64,000 bases of DNA, from positions 124,001 to 188,000 of the forward strand of contig NZ_JASCTH010000007.1 of assembly GCF_030009775.1 (NCBI RefSeq), read 5' to 3'. The DNA is from Actinoplanes sandaracinus (lineage in GTDB: Bacteria > Actinomycetota > Actinomycetes > Mycobacteriales > Micromonosporaceae). Positions 1-7,877 of this stretch are shown here, in pieces; within the stretch, counting starts at the first letter, position 1, and the number at the start of each line of letters is the position of its first letter. The position numbers and the translations under genes were made by a program. Below the pieces are notes generated by a model. That model ran no database searches and was not told where the DNA came from. It saw only the letters and a program-made list of their open reading frames with translations.

Positions 1-435
1 CACCGGCGGCTCGACCTGACCGACCTGCGGCCGGCGAGCGTGTTCCTGCACGGCTACCGGCTCAACGCCCGCGGCGCGTTGCCGGTCTGGGCGATCTGGC
101 TGACCGTTCTCACGCTGAACCTGGCTCACCTCGGCGCGACCGGTCTGGCCGGGCCGGTCCTGCTGATGGGCGTCACGCTGTGGATGCTGAACGCGCTCGT
201 GATCACTTCGCTGTTCGAGTTCCGCACCCGTGATGTGGTGCGCCTGGCGGCGTACACCCTGGTCCGGACGCCTCCGGTGACCCTCGCCAACGTCTGCCTC
301 GTCATCGTCGTCCTCGCCGGGATCCTGATCTTCTCGGAGGCCGTGCTGGCGCTGGCCGGCTCGGTGCTGGCGCTGGTGCTGCTCGCCAACAGCCGGAAGC
401 TGATCGCCGTGATCCGGAGGGACTTCACCCGGTGA
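1..435 (+). CDS. YesL/DUF624-family membrane protein, 3' part
   Basis: The reading frame is open from base 1, so the gene starts upstream of the window; about 144 residues are visible. They contain several strongly hydrophobic segments (roughly residues 30-50, 55-75 and 95-125) and end in a basic tail. Pattern and context fit the YesL/DUF624 family, membrane proteins commonly encoded with sugar ABC transporters and glycoside hydrolases; their molecular role is not settled. The stop overlaps the GTG of the following beta-galactosidase gene by 4 bases, so the two are probably translated together. Family assignment rests on the membrane pattern and neighbourhood and is moderate. Confidence 0.7.
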   Translation, partial: HRRLDLTDLRPASVFLHGYRLNARGALPVWAIWLTVLTLNLAHLGATGLAGPVLLMGVTLWMLNALVITSLFEFRTRDVVRLAAYTLVRTPPVTLANVCLVIVVLAGILIFSEAVLALAGSVLALVLLANSRKLIAVIRRDFTR

Positions 436-2219
436 CGATCCCCTACGGCGGCGACTACAACCCGGAGCAGTGGCCGGCCGAGGTGTGGGACACCGACCAC
501 CGGCTGTTCGACGCCGCACACATCGACACGCTCACCGTCGGAGTGTTCACCTGGGCACTGACGCAGCCGGCGCCGGACGTCTACGACTTCTCGACCCTGG
601 ACCGGATCGTGAGCAGGGCCGCCGCCGCGGGCAGGCGGATCTGCCTGGCCACCGGGACCGGCGCGCACCCTCCCTGGCTGGCGAAGGCGTACCCGTCGGT
701 GACCCGCACCGACTTCGAAGGACGCAAGCACCGGTACGGCCAGCGGCACAACTCCTGTCCCAGCTCACCGGAGTTCCGGCGGCTCTCGGCCGAGACGGCC
801 CGCCGGATCGCGCGGCGCTACGCCGGCCATCCCGCGATCATCGCGTGGCACGTCGGCAACGAATATGGCGGCGCCTGCTACTGCTCATACTGTGCGGCGG
901 GTTTCCGGGGCTGGCTGCGCACCCGCTACTCCACTCTGGACGGCCTGAACGCGGCCTGGTACACCACTTTCTGGTCGCACACGTTCACCGACTGGGACGA
1001 GATCGAGCCGCCGTCGGCGCTCACCGAACACTGGCGCGGACCCGACCACACCGCCTTCCAGGGCATCACCCTGGACTATCTGCGGTTCATGTCGGACGCG
1101 ATGCTCGCCAACTTCTCCGACGAGAAGGCGGCGATCCGCGAGTCCGACCCGGACACCCCGGTGACCACCAACTTCATGGGCCTGTACCGGCCGGTCGACT
1201 ACCACCGGTGGGCGCCGCACCTCGACTTCGTCTCCTGGGACAACTACCCGCCCGACGACCGGTCCGCGGCCCGGATGGCGCTCGCCCACGACCTGATGCG
1301 CGGTCTCAAGGACGGGCAACCGTTCTGGCTGATGGAACAGACCCCGAGCGTGACCGCGTGCCGCGACGTCAACCCGCTCAAGCGGCCCGGCGTGATGCGA
1401 CTGTGGAGCTGGCAGGCGGTGGCACACGGCGCCGACGCGGTCCTGTTCTTCCAGATGCGGGCCGGGCGCGGGGCCAGCGAGAAATACCACGGCGCCGTGA
1501 TCGGTCACGCCGGCCGCGCCGACACCCGGGTGTTCCGCGAGGTCGCCGCGCTGGGCGCCGAACTCCGGCGGATCGGTCCGGCCACCCTGGGCGGCCGGAC
1601 CCCGGCACGGGTGGCGCTGCTGTTCGACTGGGACAGCTGGTGGGCGCTGGAGATCTCGGACGGCCCGTCCCGGCTGGTCCGCTACCTCGACGTGGTGCAG
1701 GCCTATCACCGGGCGCTGTGGGACGCGGGCGCCGGCCTCGACGTGGTCCCGGTGACCGCCGACCTGACCGGCTACGACGTGGTGGTGGCGCCCGTCCTGC
1801 ACATGGTCAAGGGCGACCTGGCGGCGCGGCTGTCCGAGGTCGCCGCACGCGGTGGTTCGGTGGTGACGACGTTCCTGTCCGGACGGGTCGACGAGAACGA
1901 CAACGCGTTCCTCACCGACGTGCCGGGGCCGCTCGGCCCGCTGATGGGCGTGCGCGTCGACGAGTGGGACGCCCGGGAGAGCGACCACGTGAACCCGGTG
2001 GCGATCGGCCCGGCGGCGGTCGCGGCGCGCCTGCTGTTCGAGTTGGTCATCCCCCAGGGCGCCGAGGTCGTCGGGAGATACCGGAGCGACTTCTACGCGG
2101 GTACGGCGGCGGTCACCCGCAACACCTACGGCGACCTGCTCTCCGGCGACCGCGTCACCCGCGGTCAGGTGGTGACGCTGGACGCCCACGACGTCATGGT
2201 GATCGTCACCGATCGATGA
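432..2219 (+). CDS. Beta-galactosidase, glycoside hydrolase family 42
   Basis: Predicted cytosolic hydrolase of beta-galactosides or related oligosaccharides, 595 residues. The (alpha/beta)8 barrel starts at the N-terminus with GGDYNPEQW. The acid/base glutamate lies in GNEYGG (E144) and the likely nucleophile is E302 in FWLMEQTPS. The cysteines of the GH42 zinc site are present: C109, C149, C151 and C154 (ACYCSYC). The C-terminal part after about residue 390 matches the trimerisation (glutamine amidotransferase-like) domain; the last beta domain is short. GTG start overlaps the upstream membrane gene by 4 bases, with GGAGGG about 10 bases before it. Which galactoside is used cannot be read from sequence. 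Confidence 0.95.
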   Translation: MTIPYGGDYNPEQWPAEVWDTDHRLFDAAHIDTLTVGVFTWALTQPAPDVYDFSTLDRIVSRAAAAGRRICLATGTGAHPPWLAKAYPSVTRTDFEGRKHRYGQRHNSCPSSPEFRRLSAETARRIARRYAGHPAIIAWHVGNEYGGACYCSYCAAGFRGWLRTRYSTLDGLNAAWYTTFWSHTFTDWDEIEPPSALTEHWRGPDHTAFQGITLDYLRFMSDAMLANFSDEKAAIRESDPDTPVTTNFMGLYRPVDYHRWAPHLDFVSWDNYPPDDRSAARMALAHDLMRGLKDGQPFWLMEQTPSVTACRDVNPLKRPGVMRLWSWQAVAHGADAVLFFQMRAGRGASEKYHGAVIGHAGRADTRVFREVAALGAELRRIGPATLGGRTPARVALLFDWDSWWALEISDGPSRLVRYLDVVQAYHRALWDAGAGLDVVPVTADLTGYDVVVAPVLHMVKGDLAARLSEVAARGGSVVTTFLSGRVDENDNAFLTDVPGPLGPLMGVRVDEWDARESDHVNPVAIGPAAVAARLLFELVIPQGAEVVGRYRSDFYAGTAAVTRNTYGDLLSGDRVTRGQVVTLDAHDVMVIVTDR

Positions 2220-2240
2220 GAGCCGCCGGGGCACGCCCCC

Positions 2241-4241
2241 TCAGTGGATGCGGCGGCCGTGCGCGTCGGGGACTCCGGACTTCCGGTGAAAGTACGTGTT
2301 GATCTGGTCGCGCCACTCCCCGGCGCTGCGCACCTGTTCGTCGAGGCGGTCGGCGACCCGGGCGTACAGCGCGGGATCGACCAGGCCCTCGGCCCGCCGC
2401 CACCGCTGCCGCATGGCCGTCACCCGTTCCGCGCCGGCGAAGTGGGTGTCGTAGATGTGCTGGATCACCGTGACGCCGCTGTGCAGGACATGGCCGTACG
2501 GCACATGGTGGAAGAAGAGCAGCAGCTCGTCGGGGCAGGTGGCGACCGACTCGTAGCGATCGTGCGGGTACTGGCCGGCGAACCCGGTCCCGGTGGTCCG
2601 GGTGCGGTCCACGCCGACCCCGTCACGGTCGGCGAAGTGGTAGGTGCCCCACGGCGTGTACTCGTAGCCGTCGACGTCGGGCCCGTAGTGGTGGCCGGGC
2701 CGGACCATGAAGCCGACCCCGAGCGGGGCGGTGTACTGCTCGTACGTCCGCCAGGACTCGTCCATCAGGTCGTGCAGGATGCTCCGCAGCGGGCCGGGAG
2801 CGGACGGGAAGGTCAGGTCGATCCACTCGTCGAGGAGCGCCACCGGGCCCCGGTGCGGATCCCAGGCGAGACGGCCGGCGGCGTACAGGTTGGCCTGGGC
2901 GAGCGGGTGGCCGGTCCAGAACTCGTCGGAGCCCACGTTGGAGACCGCGGCCAGGGCGCCCACCTGGCCGGCGACCTCGGCCAGCACGCCGGACCACATC
3001 GGCGCCAGGTAGCAGACGTGCTTCTGCTGGCCGGTGTACTCCTGGGTGACCTGCAGCTCGACCGCCAGCCGGGTGGCGGGCATCGCCGACAGCACCGGGG
3101 ACACCGGCTCCCGCGTCTGGAAGTCCATCGGGCCGTGCTTGACCTGCACGATCACGTTGTCGTGGAACCGGCCGTCGAGCGGGGCGAAATGGTCGTGGGC
3201 CGCCCGCGCCCGGTCGGTGGACCGGTCACGCCAGTCCTGCCGGTGGTCGTAGACGAACGCCCGCCAGCGGACCACCGCGTCGTGCGGCGCGAGTGCCGCG
3301 GCGAGCATGTTCGCCCCGTCGTCGTGGCCGCGCCCGTAGGTGAACGGGCCGGGCTGCCCTTCCGAGTCGGCCTTGACCAGGTAGCCGCCGAAGTCGGGGA
3401 TCGCCTCGAACACTCGCTCTGTCGTCTGCGCCCACCACTGCCGGACCGTGTCTTCGAGCGGGTCGGCGGTCGGCAGGTCACCGAGGATCACCGGGGCGGC
3501 GAAGTTGACCGAGAGATGGACGCGTACGCCATACGCCCGCATGATTCCGGCGATGGCCGCGACCTCGTCGAGTCGGCTGGTCAGCAGGCGGGTCTCGGAG
3601 AGGTGGACGTTGACGTTGTTGACCGTGATCGCGTTGATGCCGCAGGCGGCGAGCAGCCGGGCGTAGGACCGCACCCGGGTGAGGTCGTCGTGCGGCCGCC
3701 CCTGGTGCCAGAAGATCGAGCCGCCGGAGTAGCCGCGTTCGACCTGGCCCATCACCGGGTGCACGTCGACGTTGTCCCAGTGGTCGAGCACGCGCAGGAG
3801 CAGCGCCGGGTCGTGGCGTTCGTCGGCGAGGCCCGGATCGAAGGCGGACTCGCCGCGGCGGGCGATCTCGAACAGGCCGTACAGCATTCCGGCCGCCCCG
3901 TCGGCCAGCACCGTCGTGCTCTCCGCGCGCCGGCCCAGCACGAATCCCTCCGTGGGTGAGGCGGCCGGTCCCTCCGTGGGTGAGGCGGCCGAGGCGGAGC
4001 CGGCGCCCGGGCACCGGCCCGCCGTGCTGAGCACGAGATCGAGATGGGCGGGCACCTCGGCCGACAGCCCCGAACGATATGCCGCCCCGCCGAACCGGTC
4101 ACAGGCCCGTGTCACCTCGTCCCACACGGTCTCGACGATCGGCCCGGCCCCCGCGACCAGGACCCGCCTGGCGCCGAGCGCCCGGAAGGCCTCGGACGGC
4201 AGCCATGCCGCATGGATCCCCACTGATGAATGCTCGGTCAC
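2241..4241 (-). CDS. Alpha-glucuronidase, glycoside hydrolase family 67
   Basis: Predicted to remove 4-O-methyl-glucuronic acid from short xylo-oligosaccharides, acting inside the cell on imported fragments (no signal peptide). 666 residues, normal for GH67. Catalytic residues can be placed by family motifs: E294 in ADSEGQPGP, D373 in HGPMDFQ and E401 in VTQEYTG. The helical C-terminal domain includes PMWSG, SNVG and HHYGP-type motifs. GTG start is preceded by GGAG at 6 bases. Residues 86-100 carry an 8-residue tandem duplication (ASPTEGPA twice). It converges with the GH42 gene with only 21 bases between the stops; both suggest hemicellulose use. Confidence 0.95.
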   Translation of the reverse strand: MTEHSSVGIHAAWLPSEAFRALGARRVLVAGAGPIVETVWDEVTRACDRFGGAAYRSGLSAEVPAHLDLVLSTAGRCPGAGSASAASPTEGPAASPTEGFVLGRRAESTTVLADGAAGMLYGLFEIARRGESAFDPGLADERHDPALLLRVLDHWDNVDVHPVMGQVERGYSGGSIFWHQGRPHDDLTRVRSYARLLAACGINAITVNNVNVHLSETRLLTSRLDEVAAIAGIMRAYGVRVHLSVNFAAPVILGDLPTADPLEDTVRQWWAQTTERVFEAIPDFGGYLVKADSEGQPGPFTYGRGHDDGANMLAAALAPHDAVVRWRAFVYDHRQDWRDRSTDRARAAHDHFAPLDGRFHDNVIVQVKHGPMDFQTREPVSPVLSAMPATRLAVELQVTQEYTGQQKHVCYLAPMWSGVLAEVAGQVGALAAVSNVGSDEFWTGHPLAQANLYAAGRLAWDPHRGPVALLDEWIDLTFPSAPGPLRSILHDLMDESWRTYEQYTAPLGVGFMVRPGHHYGPDVDGYEYTPWGTYHFADRDGVGVDRTRTTGTGFAGQYPHDRYESVATCPDELLLFFHHVPYGHVLHSGVTVIQHIYDTHFAGAERVTAMRQRWRRAEGLVDPALYARVADRLDEQVRSAGEWRDQINTYFHRKSGVPDAHGRRIH
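3945..3992. repeat. 24-base in-frame tandem duplication
   Basis: Two head-to-tail copies of a 24-base unit (3945-3968 and 3969-3992) differ only in the last base. They lie inside the alpha-glucuronidase gene and keep the frame, adding eight residues in the N-terminal domain before the catalytic barrel. Looks like a recent slippage duplication. Confidence 0.9.
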
Positions 4242-5170
4242 GGCGGCTCCGGCGGGTCAGGGGTCGGCGCCGGCCGGAAGTCGCACGTGGAGCGGCCGCC
4301 GCGTCGATCGGTTGCCGGATCACCATACGATCCGGAGGCCGCACCGTCGACCGGACGGCCGGCGCGCGGAGGAGCCGGGACAGCGGTGGCAGCGGTCCGG
4401 GAATCCTTTGTCAAGAGAATCCCTCTCGCATTGGCCGGCGGCTCGCCAGGCAATCAACGAGGGCACTAAAATATGTCGAGACAGCGACAAATCAGCGATT
4501 ATGAATGTTGCCGCGATGCGGCCCGGCGCCAACCCGATTCGATCTCACGTTCACGATAGCCGTCAACACAGAATGATAGGCTGGCGAGCAGAACTGGGGA
4601 CATTATCGGCTTAAGGCTATGAGGAGCCCGCCACGGGTCCGGATGCGTCACAATCCGTTACCCCGGCCTGGCCCGGGCGATGTATGCTCTCGGTTGTTTC
4701 CACCTCTTGGCAATGGTTCTCGGCGAGGGGGCGCAAGTGGATAACTAGAGCTCGGCGCAAAGATGGACAGGGCTCGACGCACTGACGGCGGCACCCGGAG
4801 TCGACCCGGGTGCCGCCGTCGTGTGAAGCCGGCCCTCTTGGCAAAGTTATCCGGCGATGTTTGCATTAGAACTGATTTCGACAGCCCTTGCATCGTCCAA
4901 TCGGACCCCGCGCGAGCCCCGTCGGCCACGCCATCCTTCCGAACGGGCGACCTGCGGCGAAAGAGTCCGGGCATGGCCACACCACTCGAACGCTTCCCGC
5001 AGATCCATCCTCACGTTCAGTGAGCACCTGTATCGCCGCTCGAGCACGGAGACTCATGCTGGTCCGACCTTCGGCTGCCAGCCTAGTTCTCCACGTGCAC
5101 CTCCCGCGAAACGACGACGCCGCCAAGCATATCAAGATCAGGATAGCTTTCCCGCCGGTTCCGGACAGTC
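4242..5170. other. 929-base intergenic region
   Basis: No convincing gene on either strand: open frames here lack ribosome-binding sites and have no protein-like composition. Base composition is more AT-rich than the surroundings, especially 4440-4600. The start-proximal part should hold the promoter of the alpha-glucuronidase gene; no known operator was recognised. The only clear structure is the hairpin at 4784-4820. Confidence 0.6.
4784..4820. terminator. Strong perfect hairpin, terminator-like
   Basis: A 15-base GC-rich arm (4784-4798) is perfectly complementary to 4806-4820 with a 7-base loop. There is no T-run on either side, as is usual for actinobacterial hairpin terminators. It lies about 350 bases downstream of the gene ending at 5171 and 540 bases upstream of the alpha-glucuronidase start, so it could end a transcript from the island on the minus strand or an unannotated RNA. 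Confidence 0.55.
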
Positions 5171-5986
5171 CTAGCGGGGATAATTAGCGCCGTCCCAGAC
5201 CACCTGATACCGAGCCCCGATCTTGGGCCTCTTCATCTCGTAGACTGCCTCGCCGGTATTGGAATCAATGGGCACCGGCCATTCATCCGCGATCTCCCAT
5301 TCGGTGCCGCCGCCGCGGGACCGGATGAATTCGATGGCCCGGGCCTCGGCGGGCCGCATGGCCTGCGGAAAGATGACGCGCAGCTTCAAGGAGCCGATCG
5401 GCTCGACAATAATCTTGGCCAGCATGGGCTCGAACGTCCGGCCCACGTCATTCAATTCCTGGAATATCTCTATCTCGGTCTTGGCACCCTTCCGCAGCGG
5501 CCTGTCGAAGACGACATAATATTCTCGCCAGGAACGGTCCCGGGAGATCTCCGTCATCAGCGTGTGCCCCGGGCTGCGCACCGCCGGCCGAGTGATGTCA
5601 CCGACTCCTGTCCAGCGGTACCGGTTCTTGAACATCTCCACGTTGTGCTTGTTGGCCCGGATCGTGATCCGGACGGTCTGCCGATGCCTCAATATGTCGG
5701 CCGGATCGAATTCGTACAGGTATTCCGCGCTCTCCCAGGAGTATTCAGCGGTCTTGCTCATCCGCCGCTGCATGGTGAGAGTGCCGACGAGAAGGCCCGC
5801 GCCGAAAGCGACCAGACCGAGCGCGATGGACGATACGGACGAGGGTACGGATTCATTGGACCCGGCATATTTCGCGCCCACATAGATGGCCCCCGCCACC
5901 ACCATCGCGAGCCAACCCAGATTACGGACAATCCCCACCCACGTACCGACGCTCTTGATGCCGCCGAAGAACTTCATCGCTGGCAT
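5171..5986 (-). CDS. Unrecognised two-helix membrane protein
   Basis: No family recognised. With the ATG at 5986, chosen because AGGGGGA sits 3-4 bases upstream, the protein has 271 residues. Two hydrophobic segments near residues 15-35 and 50-70 suggest a membrane hairpin; the rest (about 200 residues) is a soluble, probably beta-rich domain rich in arginine and aromatic residues, ending in the YQVVWDG region. GC content is visibly lower than in neighbouring blocks, which hints at acquisition. It lies 113 bases downstream of the SecB-like gene on the same strand, so it may be cargo of the same island or an extension of the TAC transcript. A longer N-terminus (start 6103) is possible but lacks a ribosome-binding site. 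Confidence 0.7.
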   Translation of the reverse strand: MPAMKFFGGIKSVGTWVGIVRNLGWLAMVVAGAIYVGAKYAGSNESVPSSVSSIALGLVAFGAGLLVGTLTMQRRMSKTAEYSWESAEYLYEFDPADILRHRQTVRITIRANKHNVEMFKNRYRWTGVGDITRPAVRSPGHTLMTEISRDRSWREYYVVFDRPLRKGAKTEIEIFQELNDVGRTFEPMLAKIIVEPIGSLKLRVIFPQAMRPAEARAIEFIRSRGGGTEWEIADEWPVPIDSNTGEAVYEMKRPKIGARYQVVWDGANYPR

Positions 5987-6099
5987 CGCTCCCCCTGCGA
6001 AAATGCTCGACGAATACCCGGATCTCATGTTCGCGACGCATACCTGAAAGCAGCGATACAAACAATCCGAACAGTACCCGGAAGCACGGGAGGCCGCTG

Positions 6100-6528
6100 T
6101 CACGCGATAGGAGGAGCCACTTCCACGACCAGAGCCGGCAAACCCATTCGGCCGGACAGGGAGTGCACCAATTCCCGGATGTAGGGATGGGCGATCTCGA
6201 TCAACCCGACAGCGCCGAACGCTTTCAGTTCACTCTCCGTCAACGGTGGATCGTCGGGCACTCGCACCACCGCGTTGAGCACGATCTTCAGGCTCAGGAA
6301 CGTCTCTTGAGTGCCGTCCCGGCCCTCCAGCTCGTAAGAGCACGCGTAGACCATATGCCCGGGTATCGACGACATCTCGCGGGTGAGGTCGAGCAGCACC
6401 ACCCGAAGGGGTGGTTTGACCACCGGCAGGAGCAACTCGGCGTCCAGTTTGCGCAGCCGCAGGTCGACCAGCGAGGCACGGCGGATCACGCGTTCTGAGC
6501 GTTGACGCAGGTCGGTCCGCGCCCTCAC
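6100..6528 (-). CDS. SecB-like chaperone of a toxin-antitoxin-chaperone module
   Basis: Predicted cytosolic chaperone that would protect the neighbouring antitoxin from aggregation and proteolysis, as Rv1957 does in Mycobacterium tuberculosis. 142 residues, SecB length. The diagnostic C-terminal pattern is present: HPYIREL at about 114-120 followed by GLPALVVEV, and an earlier strand with ACSYEL. GTG start overlaps the antitoxin stop as GTGA, so translation is probably coupled. Most actinobacteria lack a housekeeping SecB, and the link to an HTH antitoxin and a HigB-type toxin argues for the TAC role. The N-terminal 30 residues are arginine-rich. Identification rests on motif pattern, not alignment. 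Confidence 0.8.
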   Translation of the reverse strand: MRARTDLRQRSERVIRRASLVDLRLRKLDAELLLPVVKPPLRVVLLDLTREMSSIPGHMVYACSYELEGRDGTQETFLSLKIVLNAVVRVPDDPPLTESELKAFGAVGLIEIAHPYIRELVHSLSGRMGLPALVVEVAPPIA

Positions 6529-7061
6529 GCCGCCGCTACTAGCTCGTCCAGCGCTTTGACGAAACAATCGTCGCCGGGTGGGCTCACCCGCACGTCGTTG
6601 TCACGAGGACGGAGCCGCACGGGCACGCCGGCCCCGGCGACCACGTCAGCGCCGCCCACGAATCCCCAGGCGGACGCGTCGCCCCTCAGCACCTTCGTCC
6701 GGGAGTTCGCCTTGTAGGGAAGCGTCCGCTCCTCCCAGGAGGTGAAGTGCCGGGTCGCCCCCTCGCGCAGGATCAGTTCGAGGCTGCAGCCGAGCACCCT
6801 CGAGTACCGCTGGAGCGTGGACAGCCTGGCGTCGGTGACACCGTTCTCCAGCTCGGAGACGGCCGACTGTGTCGTCGACATCCGTCTGGCGGCTTCCCCC
6901 TGGGTCAAGCCCCTCCGGCGGCGCATTCGCACCAGAGCCTGGACCAGCCCGTCGCGAGCCCGGACATCGTAGTCCGCCGCGACTCCCTGCGGGGTGGACA
7001 GCAGCCGGGCCAGGAGGCCGGCACGGGTGCCGACGGCCGGTGGAGTGTCGTGCGACGGCAT
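6525..7061 (-). CDS. HigA-like antitoxin with C-terminal extension
   Basis: XRE-family DNA-binding antitoxin, 178 residues. The helix-turn-helix covers about residues 38-97 (RRRRGLTQGEAARRM, then TQSAVSELENG and LSTLQRYSRVLG), close in pattern to HigA1. After it comes an 80-residue tail with aromatic residues (HFTSWEERTLPY). In known TAC systems such a tail (the chaperone-addiction segment) makes the antitoxin unstable unless bound by SecB. ATG at 7061 is chosen because GGGAG lies 5-6 bases upstream. It is 109 bases downstream of the toxin stop and overlaps the chaperone start by 4 bases. Likely represses its own operon together with the toxin. Confidence 0.8.
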   Translation of the reverse strand: MPSHDTPPAVGTRAGLLARLLSTPQGVAADYDVRARDGLVQALVRMRRRRGLTQGEAARRMSTTQSAVSELENGVTDARLSTLQRYSRVLGCSLELILREGATRHFTSWEERTLPYKANSRTKVLRGDASAWGFVGGADVVAGAGVPVRLRPRDNDVRVSPPGDDCFVKALDELVAAA

Positions 7062-7170
7062 CAGAACTCCCATGTCTCGAGGTTCCGCGTCCACCCGGTG
7101 ACGGCAGGCGTCACGGCGGGACCGAGCCCGCCCTGCGCGCCGCACCAGCCGTCGGCGACCGTCGCCCGGA

Positions 7171-7599
7171 TCATTGCGCCTTCTGTTTCCGCCACAGACT
7201 CCACCTCCGCTCGGCCACCTCCACGGCTTCCTCCGGTAATGCCCCGGAACCCCCGATGACGAACGAGAGAACCACCAGGAATCTCCCATCGACGCCGTAG
7301 ACCAACCAAAATCTATTATCGCCTAGCTCAAACCAAAAGGTCCTAAGTCGGACATTTAGCGCCTTGTCGTGTCGTACGTCGCGGCGGCCGGACTCCCGGT
7401 GCTCCAGCTCGAGCTGAACCTTGGCGCAGGCCTCCGGCCCCGTCGCCTCGACCTCGGCCATGGCATCGACACGTCGGCCGTCCGAGCCGGTCCCCGCAAG
7501 GAACCACCAGACCCGGGCCGCCTTCCGCCTGTTCGGTCCCGCATTCGCCGCAGCCGCGGTAGCACCTCTCCCCCCACAGTTGCGGCCAACCGGGCGCAT
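7171..7599 (-). CDS. HigB/RelE-like toxin, first gene of the TAC module
   Basis: Predicted ribosome-dependent mRNA interferase of the HigB/Gp49 type. The conserved layout is visible: VWWFLAG at the N-terminus of the domain, LRTFWFELGDNRFWLVYGV, then VVLSFV and a C-terminal helix ending ERRWSLWRKQ. Gene order toxin-antitoxin-SecB matches Rv1955-Rv1957. Odd point: where HigB proteins usually have lysines after the last strand (AF-K-K), this one has IGGSG, so activity may be altered. The start is uncertain: ATG at 7599 gives 142 residues; the frame stays open to a TTG at 7659, and neither has a clean ribosome-binding site. Confidence 0.65.
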   Translation of the reverse strand: MRPVGRNCGGRGATAAAANAGPNRRKAARVWWFLAGTGSDGRRVDAMAEVEATGPEACAKVQLELEHRESGRRDVRHDKALNVRLRTFWFELGDNRFWLVYGVDGRFLVVLSFVIGGSGALPEEAVEVAERRWSLWRKQKAQ

Positions 7600-7877
7600 T
7601 CTGCGTACGAGCGATGAACGCGCTGGCGCCGAGAATGGCTCGACCACACCTCCCGCCAACGGACAATGTGTGCGATTAAGTCCATAGGGATCGATCGAAC
7701 GGCAGGGAATGCGGACACTCCACGACGCATCGTCGTCACCGCGTCACGCAGAGGCGGACCGTGCCGCATCGCGAGGCCGACCGAGATATCGATGTCCGTA
7801 ATAGTGCAAGCTCTTGATTCGCGCATCCTTCGCCGCTTAGCTGTCTGGCGGGGAAGCACGCCGCCGGAAGGACACAC

